DNA of 17,649 nt. It comes from an uncultured Clostridia bacterium (lineage in GTDB: Bacteria > Bacillota > Clostridia > Oscillospirales > Acutalibacteraceae). Shown here one piece after another: positions 1 to 6,520 of this stretch. Under the pieces are notes generated by a model. That model ran no database searches. It was not told the origin of the DNA and saw only the letters and a list, made by a program, of their open reading frames with translations. The translations under genes and the position numbers were made by a program. Each line of letters begins with the position of its first letter. The first letter of the stretch is position 1. The stretch covers positions 1 to 17,649 of the forward strand of contig CANQIG010000012.1 of assembly GCA_947623765.1 (NCBI GenBank). Reading direction: 5' to 3'.

Positions 1-734
1 TCCGCTTTCAGGTCCTCCGCGCATGGCTGTTTTGCAAAAGAGACGTCCACGGCGACCGCCTCGGTCGGCTCCAGCGCATACGTGCGGATCATCGCGCCCT
101 GCCCGCCGACTTCCTCGCGCGTGGAACAGACCATCATCAGACAGGCATCTTCGGGCAGGCCCTGCTCTTTCACAAGCTCCGCCGCGCGGATCACGCAGGC
201 GCATCCCGCACGGTCGTCGAGCGCCGTGCCCATGACGCGGTTCCCGAGCAGCTTTTTCAGACCCCTCGCGAGCACCGCGCGGTCCCCCACGGAGACGACT
301 TTTTCCGCCTCTTCCTTGGAGAGCCCCAGGTCGATCACCTGCTCCTTCACCGGTTTGATCTTTTCCCCGTTTTCATTCGCGTGCTCCGGCAGCATCGCGA
401 CGACCCCATGCAGTTCGGTCTTGCCGTACACCGTGACAGGACTGCCCGGCATGGTCCGGCAGTCGACGCCGCCGACGCTCACGACGTGCAGGAAGCCCTT
501 CTCGTCGATCTGCGTGACCGCAAGACCGATCTGGTCGACGTGCGCGTCGAAGAGAAGGCGGCGCTTTGCGTTTCGGTCCCCGAGAAATCCCGTCACGCCG
601 CCGAGCGGAGAAACCTCGACTGCGTCGCAAAAGGAAAGCGCTTCCTTTGCCGCCTGAAGCGCTCTCTCTTCGTCTCCGGAGGTCCCGGGCGCGCCGCACA
701 GCAGAAAAGTCAGCCGTTCGATGTTTTCAAACAT
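1..734 (-). CDS. M42-family metallo-aminopeptidase, C-terminus outside window
   Basis: The frame encodes 244 residues and runs off the left edge, so about the last 100 residues of a usual 340-residue M42 peptidase are missing. M42 enzymes are cytosolic, dinuclear metal (Zn/Co) aminopeptidases that form large tetrahedral assemblies and trim peptides. Visible metal-site motifs are DAHVD (His65), ALDDRAG (Asp173/174), the general-base/ligand pair in TREEVG (Glu207/208) and AVDVS (Asp230); the final His ligand lies outside the window. I chose the ATG at 734 because AAAGGCG sits 8 bases upstream. An in-frame ATG at 752 has no ribosome binding site. The gene follows the secG terminator on the same strand, with no convincing promoter of its own. 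The exact substrate (glutamyl, deblocking or general aminopeptidase) cannot be told from this part. Confidence 0.9.
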   Translation of the reverse strand, partial: MFENIERLTFLLCGAPGTSGDEERALQAAKEALSFCDAVEVSPLGGVTGFLGDRNAKRRLLFDAHVDQIGLAVTQIDEKGFLHVVSVGGVDCRTMPGSPVTVYGKTELHGVVAMLPEHANENGEKIKPVKEQVIDLGLSKEEAEKVVSVGDRAVLARGLKKLLGNRVMGTALDDRAGCACVIRAAELVKEQGLPEDACLMMVCSTREEVGGQGAMIRTYALEPTEAVAVDVSFAKQPCAEDLKA

Positions 735-760
735 ACGTGTATCGCCTTTCATAGTTCTGT

Positions 761-811
761 AAACAGCCAAAACCCCGCCTTCCGGCGAGCGGAAGCTCAC
801 CCAAAGCGGGG
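761..811 (-). terminator. Rho-independent terminator of secG
   Basis: Read on the minus strand, an outer stem CCCCGC (811-806) pairs with GCGGGG (778-773). It encloses a perfect 6-bp stem CTTCCG/CGGAAG (795-790 with 784-779) and a 5-base loop. TTTTGGCTGTTT follows directly. The structure lies about 20 bases after the secG stop codon, where a terminator is expected. Some read-through into the M42 gene is possible because the T-tract is interrupted. Confidence 0.75.
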
Positions 812-830
812 CACTTCGTCCGAAAACGAA

Positions 831-1079
831 TCAGTGTGTGAAGTACATAATGACGTTGATCGCGATAACGAGCACAAAGAACCCGATCGCAATAAACTTT
901 GTCCAGCGCGCCAGGAACGCGTCAATGGAACGCGCCTTATTCTTCGAGAGGAACGTATCCGCGCCGCCCGTGATCGCGCCAAGATTCTGCTGATGGCCTT
1001 CCTGCAAGAGCACCACGACGACGATCGCGATGGAGAACAAAAGCAGAATAACGCCGAAGATGATCTCAACTGCACCCAT
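831..1079 (-). CDS. secG: SecG, preprotein translocase subunit
   Basis: This 82-residue inner membrane protein is the small, non-essential partner of SecY and SecE that assists SecA-driven export. Two hydrophobic helices are clear, roughly residues 4-25 and 61-80. Between them lies the family loop with LLQEG at 24-28 and ITGG at 36-39, then a basic KNKAR segment. Length is normal for SecG. I set the start at the ATG at 1079, 8 bases after a near-perfect AAAGGAGG (1088-1095); an upstream in-frame start at 1115 has no such site. The gene has its own promoter (1118-1146) and terminator (761-811), so it is probably monocistronic or only weakly linked to the following M42 gene. Confidence 0.95.
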   Translation of the reverse strand: MGAVEIIFGVILLLFSIAIVVVVLLQEGHQQNLGAITGGADTFLSKNKARSIDAFLARWTKFIAIGFFVLVIAINVIMYFTH

Positions 1080-1117
1080 GTCGAAAACCTCCTTTGAAAG
1101 GAATTCACAGCACATTA

Positions 1118-1146
1118 ATCATAACACAAAACGCGCCGTTTTGCAA
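1118..1146 (-). promoter_or_regulatory. Sigma-A-type promoter of secG
   Basis: On the minus strand a TTGCAA -35 box (1146-1141) and a TATGAT -10 box (1123-1118) are separated by exactly 17 bases. The predicted start is near 1111, giving a leader of about 32 bases that carries the secG ribosome binding site. Confidence 0.75.
1127..1143. repeat. 7-bp inverted repeat inside the secG promoter
   Basis: CAAAACG (1127-1133) and CGTTTTG (1137-1143) form a perfect inverted repeat around a 3-base centre. It fills the spacer and overlaps the -35 box of the secG promoter, a position typical of a repressor operator. No regulator is identified, and chance cannot be excluded. Confidence 0.35.
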
Positions 1147-1158
1147 CAACAAATTTAT

Positions 1159-1185
1159 CTTTTTGGCGGAATAATCCGCAAAAAG
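1159..1185. repeat. 11-bp inverted repeat with one bulge, upstream of secG
   Basis: CTTTTT-G-GCGGA pairs with TCCGC-AAAAAG around ATAA. The arms end in T-run then A-run, the opposite of the A-stem-T layout of an intrinsic terminator. It lies just upstream of the secG -35 box. It could be a protein-binding site or an RNA hairpin from the upstream transcript. Confidence 0.4.
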
Positions 1186-1339
1186 CAGCCCATACTACCA
1201 CTACGGCAAACACAGTCGTGCGTTTGCACGTTTTGGGTCGGATCGTTTTTCGAGGCGCGGGCGTCCAATCGGGTGTCCGTTCCACCGCACCCAAGACGGA
1301 CTGTATGTTGCCCGCCCTTCGACAGGACATACCTCCGCT

Positions 1340-1389
1340 CTCCGGCACTTCATTCAGAAAGCCAATCGCGGACAGACGTTTTGCCGGAG
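1340..1389. repeat. 8-bp inverted repeat downstream of the SDR gene
   Basis: CTCCGGCA (1340-1347) and TGCCGGAG (1382-1389) form a perfect 8-bp inverted repeat around a 34-base loop. It begins about 30 bases after the SDR stop codon. On the minus strand no T-run follows it, so it is not a classical terminator. It may form a 3' stem that protects or processes the transcript end. Confidence 0.35.
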
Positions 1390-1421
1390 GGCTGATTTTT
1401 TGTCTTCAAACCCTCTCCCGA

Positions 1422-2183
1422 TCAGATCGTCGGCATCACGCGCCCGCCGGAGACGGAGAGAAACGCCCCCGTGATGTAATCGGAGAGCGGGCTCGCGAAG
1501 AAGAGGACCGCGTCGGCGATATCTGCGTCCGTGCCGCGGCGGCCGAGCGGAACGCTCTCCGTATACGGGCCGGTGAGCACCGGGCCCGCCTCCCGCTGGC
1601 GCTCCGTGATCATCCATCCCGGCGCGATCTGGTTGACCGTGATCCCGAAACGTCCGACCTCTTTCGCGAAAGAACGGCATAGCCCGTCGAGCCCGCGTTT
1701 TGCGGCGGAATACGCCGCGGCGCCCGGATCGCAGCGCATGGCGCATTCTGTATTGATGACGATGAACTTCCCGGCCCGCCGTTCGATCATCGCCGGCGCA
1801 AAGACCTTGAACATATAGACGCTCTGCATCACCGTGGAATCGAACTGGCTTTGGAAGTCCGCGTCGTCCTGCTCGAGAACGTTCTTCCACTCATACTGGA
1901 TCACCGCGTTGTTCACGACGATGTCGGGATCCCCGAACTCGTGTGCCGCGTCCCGCATCTGAAAGACGCTCTCCCGGTCCGTCACGTCTGCCTGCAGCGC
2001 CATCGCGCGGACGCCCTTTGCGGTCAACTCTTCGACGAGCGACGCGGCCTTTTCCCGGTTCTGAAAGTAGTGGAGCAGAATATCCGCCCCGGCATCGGCC
2101 AGACGGTGCGCGATCACGCGTCCGAGCTGCCCGGACGCGCCGGTGATGAGCACGGTTTTTCCGTGCAGGTCGATCGTCAGCAT
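1422..2183 (-). CDS. SDR-family NAD(P)-dependent oxidoreductase
   Basis: This is a 253-residue classical short-chain dehydrogenase/reductase with a single Rossmann domain, normal length for the family. Visible motifs are the dinucleotide loop TGASGQLG (14-21), NNAV (91-94, for NNAG), the catalytic YSAAK (Tyr158, Lys162), PGW (188-190) and the C-terminal SVSGG. The residue 13 before the catalytic Tyr, normally Ser, is Thr145 (INTECA). Arg43 after the second strand hints at NADP(H). It resembles FabG-like reductases, but the substrate cannot be assigned. The ATG at 2183 follows GAGG by 5 bases. That site is built on the parC stop codon (TAGGAGG), so translation is probably coupled to parC, 9 bases upstream. 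Confidence 0.88.
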   Translation of the reverse strand: MLTIDLHGKTVLITGASGQLGRVIAHRLADAGADILLHYFQNREKAASLVEELTAKGVRAMALQADVTDRESVFQMRDAAHEFGDPDIVVNNAVIQYEWKNVLEQDDADFQSQFDSTVMQSVYMFKVFAPAMIERRAGKFIVINTECAMRCDPGAAAYSAAKRGLDGLCRSFAKEVGRFGITVNQIAPGWMITERQREAGPVLTGPYTESVPLGRRGTDADIADAVLFFASPLSDYITGAFLSVSGGRVMPTI

Positions 2184-2188
2184 TCTTT

Positions 2189-2195
2189 CCTCCTA
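2189..2195 (-). promoter_or_regulatory. SDR ribosome binding site overlapping parC stop codon
   Basis: The parC stop TAG is the first part of TAGGAGG, which is also the Shine-Dalgarno sequence of the SDR gene, 5 bases before its ATG. Ribosomes finishing parC would stop on the site that recruits initiation for the next gene. This supports co-transcription and translational coupling. Confidence 0.8.
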
Positions 2196-4433
2196 CAGCG
2201 AAAGCTGTGCCGTTCCCTCCTCGCCGTTCGGCAGCGCGCCGAGGGCGGGGATCTTCTTTTTGTAGCGCGCCGGGTTCTGCAGCTCGCCCTCACGGAAGAT
2301 GTGCGCGTCCACGATGCGCTGTCCCTTTTTCAGGTTCATCGCCGCGACGCCCTGCGTGTCCTTCGTTGTTTTCGGGAGGATCAACCCGGTGTTGAAGAGG
2401 AGCATCCGCCCGCTGGAAGCCGTGAGCAGGACGTCCGCGTCCTCCGGAAGCTGGAGCGCAGCCACAAGCGGGGATCTGTCGGAATACGCCTTGATAAGCT
2501 TTTTGCGGTTCGTTTTCGTCCGGTAAGCAGCGAGGTCGACCTTCGCCGCCTTGCCGTTTTCAAACACGAACAGGACGAACCCGTTGTAATCCGAAGTGAC
2601 GCACATTGCTGCGGCGTTCTCGCCTTCGTCCATCTGGACCTTCGCGGGAATGTAATCTCCCATGACGCTCGCCTTTGTGTCCGGGAAATCCGCGGCTTTT
2701 GCCTTATAGACCTGCGCCTTGTCGGAGAAGAACAGCAACTCGGCGCCGTTCGCCGCCTCCTGCTCCCGGACGATCTCGTCCCCCTCTTTCAGCTTCTGCT
2801 CGCCGCCCATGCGCAAAGACAGCGGCGTGATCTTTTTGAAGTACCCCTCCCGCGTAAAGAACAGGTTGACAGGATAATCCGGCACGCTCTCCTCCGGCTC
2901 CGATTCCTCGATCTCGTCGGCGAAGAGCAGGAGCGTGCGCCGCGGTTGTCCGTATTTCTTCGCGATCTCCGTGAGCTCGTCTATGATGATCCGCTCGATC
3001 CGCTTTTTGGATGCGAGGATCTCCTCGAGTTCCCGGATCTCCTTTTCGAGCGACTCCACCTCTTCGATGCGCTTGAGGATGAATTCCCGGTTCAGATGCC
3101 GCAGACGGATCTCCGCGACGTATTCCGCCTGCGTTTCGTCGATCCCGAATCCGATCATCAGGTTCGGCACGACGTCGTTCTCCTCTTCGGTCTCCCGCAC
3201 GATCCGAATGGCCTTGTCGATGTCCAGCAGGATCGCTTTCAATCCGTAGAGCAGATGGAGCTTTTCCTTCTTTTTGGAGAGATCGAAATATGTCCTGCGC
3301 CGGACACATTCCACACGGAACGCGGTCCACTCCTCCAACAGCTCCCGGATGCCGAGAACACGCGGCACGCCTGCGATCAGAATGTTGAAGTTGCAGGAGA
3401 ACACGTCCTCGAGCGTCGTCAGCTTATAGAGCCGCTGCATGAGCCGGTCCGGGTCGACGCCGCGCTTGAGGTCGATCGTGATCTTGAGCCCGTCGAGGCC
3501 CGTCTCGTCTCGGATGTCCGTGATCTCCTTGATCTTTCCCTGCTTAACGAGGTCGATCACCTTCTCGACAATCACTTCAATGGTGGTCGTCGGCGGGATC
3601 TGACGAATGTCAATGCAGTTCTCCGCTTTGTCGTAGGTCCAGCGGCAGCGGACCCGAAGGCTCCCCCGCCCGGTCTGATAGATCTGCCGCATCGCCTCCG
3701 CGTCGTATACGATCTGACCGCCGCCGGGAAAATCCGGCGCCTGCAGTGTAGAAAAAATGTCATGCTTCGGGTCGCGGATCAGCGCGGCGGTCGTCTCGCA
3801 GACCTCCGCCAGATTGAACGGGCAGACCGAAGACGCCATGCCGACCGCGATGCCCGTGTTCGCGTTCACCAAGACCGAGGGGAACGCGGCGGGCAGAAGG
3901 CTCGGCTCCTTCATCGTGTTGTCGTAGTTGTCGACGAAATCCACGGTATCTTTGTCGATATCCCGGAACAGCTCCCGGCAGATATCGTCGAGCCGCGCCT
4001 CCGTATACCGGGCGGCTGCCCACGCCATATCCCGGGAATAAAACTTTCCGAAATTCCCCTTGGAGTCCACATACGGATGCAGAAGCGCCTCGTATCCTCT
4101 CGAAAGGCGTACCATCGCGTCGTAGATCGCGGCGTCGCCGTGCGGGTTGAGCTTCATCGTCTGCCCGACGATATTCGCACTCTTTGTCCGGGCGGAACCG
4201 AGCAGGTTCATCTTATACATCGTGTAAAGGATCTTCCGCTGGGAGGGCTTGAACCCGTCGATCTCCGGGATCGCGCGGGAAAGAATGACGCTCATCGCAT
4301 AGGGCATGAAATTCTGCCGCAGCGTATCATGAATCTCCTGCGACACGATCTCGCCCGCACCTGCGATAAATCCCTGCATTCTAGGCGCGGCGCCGGAGCC
4401 GTTCGACTTCGGCTGCTGCTTTTTTCTTGGCAT
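2193..4433 (-). CDS. parC: ParC-like type II topoisomerase, subunit A
   Basis: This 746-residue protein is the DNA breakage-reunion subunit of a type II topoisomerase that works with the adjacent ParE-like ATPase. In order: a basic N-terminal extension (1-25), winged-helix/tower core with PSQRKILY (63-70), NPHGDAAIYD (97-106 region), the catalytic Arg142-Tyr143 in ARYTEARLD, a coiled-coil gate around 450-495 and a C-terminal domain from about 520. No GyrA-box (QRRGGKG-like) is visible, so it fits topoisomerase IV better than gyrase. The residue aligned with E. coli GyrA Ser83 is Ala101, while the Asp87 equivalent is Asp105. The ATG at 4433 follows an AGAGGAAAG/AAGGAA stretch. It lies 26 bases after parE and is coupled to the SDR gene. 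The gene name could equally be a clostridial gyrA-like paralogue. Confidence 0.88.
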   Translation of the reverse strand: MPRKKQQPKSNGSGAAPRMQGFIAGAGEIVSQEIHDTLRQNFMPYAMSVILSRAIPEIDGFKPSQRKILYTMYKMNLLGSARTKSANIVGQTMKLNPHGDAAIYDAMVRLSRGYEALLHPYVDSKGNFGKFYSRDMAWAAARYTEARLDDICRELFRDIDKDTVDFVDNYDNTMKEPSLLPAAFPSVLVNANTGIAVGMASSVCPFNLAEVCETTAALIRDPKHDIFSTLQAPDFPGGGQIVYDAEAMRQIYQTGRGSLRVRCRWTYDKAENCIDIRQIPPTTTIEVIVEKVIDLVKQGKIKEITDIRDETGLDGLKITIDLKRGVDPDRLMQRLYKLTTLEDVFSCNFNILIAGVPRVLGIRELLEEWTAFRVECVRRRTYFDLSKKKEKLHLLYGLKAILLDIDKAIRIVRETEEENDVVPNLMIGFGIDETQAEYVAEIRLRHLNREFILKRIEEVESLEKEIRELEEILASKKRIERIIIDELTEIAKKYGQPRRTLLLFADEIEESEPEESVPDYPVNLFFTREGYFKKITPLSLRMGGEQKLKEGDEIVREQEAANGAELLFFSDKAQVYKAKAADFPDTKASVMGDYIPAKVQMDEGENAAAMCVTSDYNGFVLFVFENGKAAKVDLAAYRTKTNRKKLIKAYSDRSPLVAALQLPEDADVLLTASSGRMLLFNTGLILPKTTKDTQGVAAMNLKKGQRIVDAHIFREGELQNPARYKKKIPALGALPNGEEGTAQLSL

Positions 4434-4459
4434 TTCCTTCTTTCCTCTCTTTCTGCGGA

Positions 4460-6442
4460 TCAGGAGACGTCAAGGTCGTCCAGATATTCGCTGCCATGCT
4501 CCGCGATGTAGTCCTTGCGGCCGTTCAAATTGTCGCCGAGCAGGACGTCGAACATCTCCTCCGCGAGCGCGGCGTCTCCGGGACGCACGGAGATGAGCCG
4601 ACGCGTCTTCGGGTTCATGGTCGTGAGGTTCAGCATCTCCGGGTCGTTCTCGCCGAGGCCCTTGGACCGCTGGATCGTGTAGCGCTGGCCCTCAAGAGAA
4701 GCGAGAAACTGCTCCTTCTCGCGCTCGTTGTACGCAAAATACGTTTTGTCCTTGGAGGTGATCTCATACAGCGGGGATTCCGCGATGAAGACCTTATTCT
4801 GCTCGATCAGCTCCGGCGTCAGCCGGTAAAGCATCGTGAGGAGCATCGTGCGGATGTGGTACCCGTCGACGTCCGCATCGGTGCAGAGAATGATCTTGCT
4901 CCAGCGCAGCGCGTCGATGTCAAACTCCCCGATGCTCTTGTTCGCGCGGGATTTCACCTGCACGCCGCAGCCGAGCACCTTGATGAGATCCGTGATGATC
5001 TCGCTTTTGAAGATCTTGTCGTAATCGGCCTTGAGGCAGTTCAGGATCTTGCCGCGGATCGGCATCAGCGCCTGAAAATCGGGGTCCCGCGCCTGCTTCA
5101 CCGCGCCGAGCGCGGAGTCGCCCTCGACGATGAAGATCTCGCGTTCGCTGACATTTTTGCTGCGGCAGTCCACAAACTTCGCGACCTTGCCGGTGATATC
5201 CATTTTCGCGGTAAGCTTGCCCTTGAGGTTGAGCCGCGTCTTCTCGGCATCCTCCCGAGAGCGCTTATTGATGAGCACCTGCGCGCCGATCCGCTCTGCC
5301 TCGAGCGGATTTTCCAGAAAATAGACCTCCAAGTTGTGGCGCAGCATCTCCACCATGGCGTCCTGGATCCCCTTGTTGTTGATGGCCTTCTTCGTCTGAT
5401 TCTCATAGGAGGTCATGGTGGAAAACGAGGAGATCACAAGGACAAGGCAGTCCTCCACATCCTGGAACTTGATCTTGCTCTCGCTCTTGTTGTATTTGCC
5501 GTTCTGCTTCAGATACGCGTCGATCTGATAGACAAAAGCGTTCTGCACCGCCTTGTCCGGCGCGCCGCCGTGTTCCAGCCAGCTCGAATTGTGGTAGTAC
5601 TCGGTGAGATGGAGCTGATTGGAAAAGGCGAAGGAAACGTTGATCTTCACGCTGTACAGCGGCAGGTCGGCGCGGTCCCGCACCTTCTTTTCGCTCTGCC
5701 AGCTCTGGATGGAGGTCAGCCCGTTCTCCCCAAGCAGTTCCCGGACATGGTCCTCGATGCCGTTTTCATAGCAAAACACGGTCTCCTCGAATTTCTTCGG
5801 AGCGACCTCGTTTTTGAAAACAAAACGCACGCCTGCGTTGACGATGGCTTGTCTTCGGATGGTATCCAAGTAGTATTCCGCAGGCACGTCGATCTCCGTA
5901 AAAACCTGGAGATCGGGCTTCCAGCGGATGACCGAACCTGTCCCTTTCCCCTTATACGGCTCCTTCTGCAGGCCGCCGACATTCTCGCCGCGCTCAAAAT
6001 GCAGCGTATACCGGAAGCCGTCGTAGCGGATATCCGCGTCCATATACTCGGAGGCGTACTGCGTCGCGCAGAGACCGAGGCCGTTCAATCCGAGGGAAAA
6101 GTCATAATTGCCGCCGTCGTTGTTCTCGTATTTACCTCCTGCGTACATCTCACAGAAGACCAATTCCCAGTTGTAACGCTCCTCACGCTTGTTGAAATCC
6201 ACGGGGATGCCGCGGCCGTGGTCCTCGACCTCCACTGATCGGTCGAGGAACCGCGTCACGGTGATCTCCTTGCCGAAACCCTGTCGCGCCTCGTCGATGG
6301 CGTTCGACAGGATCTCGAAGATCGCGTGCTCGCAGCCGTCCAGCCCGTCCGAGCCGAAGATGACTGCGGGCCGCAGCCGGACCCGGTCCGCGCCCTTCAG
6401 ACTTGTGATACTTTCGTCGCCGTACGTTTTCTTTTTAGCCAT
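4460..6442 (-). CDS. parE: ParE-like type II topoisomerase, subunit B (ATPase)
   Basis: This 660-residue GHKL ATPase/Toprim subunit partners the following ParC-like protein; the complex would decatenate or relax DNA using ATP. ATP-site motifs are EILSNAIDEA (43-52), DHGRGIPV (74-81), the lid GLNGLG (118-123) and the QTK loop at 349-351. Toprim motifs are EGDSA (440-444) and TDADVDG (521-527), followed by QRSKGLGE near 591-598. The lid differs from the usual GLHGVG plus VVNALS, reading GLNGLG then CATQYAS. The ATG at 6442 has AGGAG 7 bases upstream; a TTG at 6472 would add ten residues but has no ribosome binding site. Length is normal. It begins after the hairpin that ends ftsH, and I see no strong promoter in the 78-base gap. 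Confidence 0.9.
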   Translation of the reverse strand: MAKKKTYGDESITSLKGADRVRLRPAVIFGSDGLDGCEHAIFEILSNAIDEARQGFGKEITVTRFLDRSVEVEDHGRGIPVDFNKREERYNWELVFCEMYAGGKYENNDGGNYDFSLGLNGLGLCATQYASEYMDADIRYDGFRYTLHFERGENVGGLQKEPYKGKGTGSVIRWKPDLQVFTEIDVPAEYYLDTIRRQAIVNAGVRFVFKNEVAPKKFEETVFCYENGIEDHVRELLGENGLTSIQSWQSEKKVRDRADLPLYSVKINVSFAFSNQLHLTEYYHNSSWLEHGGAPDKAVQNAFVYQIDAYLKQNGKYNKSESKIKFQDVEDCLVLVISSFSTMTSYENQTKKAINNKGIQDAMVEMLRHNLEVYFLENPLEAERIGAQVLINKRSREDAEKTRLNLKGKLTAKMDITGKVAKFVDCRSKNVSEREIFIVEGDSALGAVKQARDPDFQALMPIRGKILNCLKADYDKIFKSEIITDLIKVLGCGVQVKSRANKSIGEFDIDALRWSKIILCTDADVDGYHIRTMLLTMLYRLTPELIEQNKVFIAESPLYEITSKDKTYFAYNEREKEQFLASLEGQRYTIQRSKGLGENDPEMLNLTTMNPKTRRLISVRPGDAALAEEMFDVLLGDNLNGRKDYIAEHGSEYLDDLDVS

Positions 6443-6478
6443 TGCGTACTCCTGTAATCTGCATATAAACAAGCGGAA

Positions 6479-6499
6479 AGGGAATGCAGCGCATTCCCT
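6479..6499 (-). terminator. Hairpin after ftsH, probable weak terminator
   Basis: AGGGAATGC and GCATTCCCT form a perfect 9-bp stem with a 3-base loop, about 20 bases after the ftsH stop codon. On the minus strand it is followed by TTTCCGCTTGTTT, a poor T-tract. It may terminate only part of the transcripts, letting some read into parE. Confidence 0.55.
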
Positions 6500-6520
6500 G
6501 ATCGCCGAATATTGCGTTTT

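Larger units (their letters stand above)
1147..1421. other. Intergenic region without a supported gene
   Basis: Between the SDR stop and the secG promoter I find no gene with a ribosome binding site or recognisable product, no tRNA and no clear T-tract terminator. A 77-codon minus-strand frame here (1115-1348) runs through the secG promoter and looks spurious. The region holds two inverted repeats, listed separately. The 3' end of the parE-parC-SDR transcript must lie here or be processed here. Confidence 0.5.

Noticed and set aside
1159..1185. Inverted repeat as an intrinsic terminator for the SDR transcript
   Set aside because: The stem has T then A runs within its arms and no T-tract after it on either strand, so it does not have terminator form.
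1115..1348. 77-codon minus-strand frame upstream of secG
   Set aside because: It reads through the secG -35 and -10 boxes, lacks a good ribosome binding site and matches no family I recognise.
1851..4511. 886-codon plus-strand frame opposite parC and the SDR gene
   Set aside because: It is in codon-for-codon antisense register with both genes, so it stays open because they avoid TTA, CTA and TCA codons. Its product is repetitive in Arg, Leu, Asp and Val with no recognisable domain.
4427..6238. 603-codon plus-strand frame opposite parE
   Set aside because: It has the same antisense register as parE and the same cause. The sense strand has intact GHKL and Toprim motifs.
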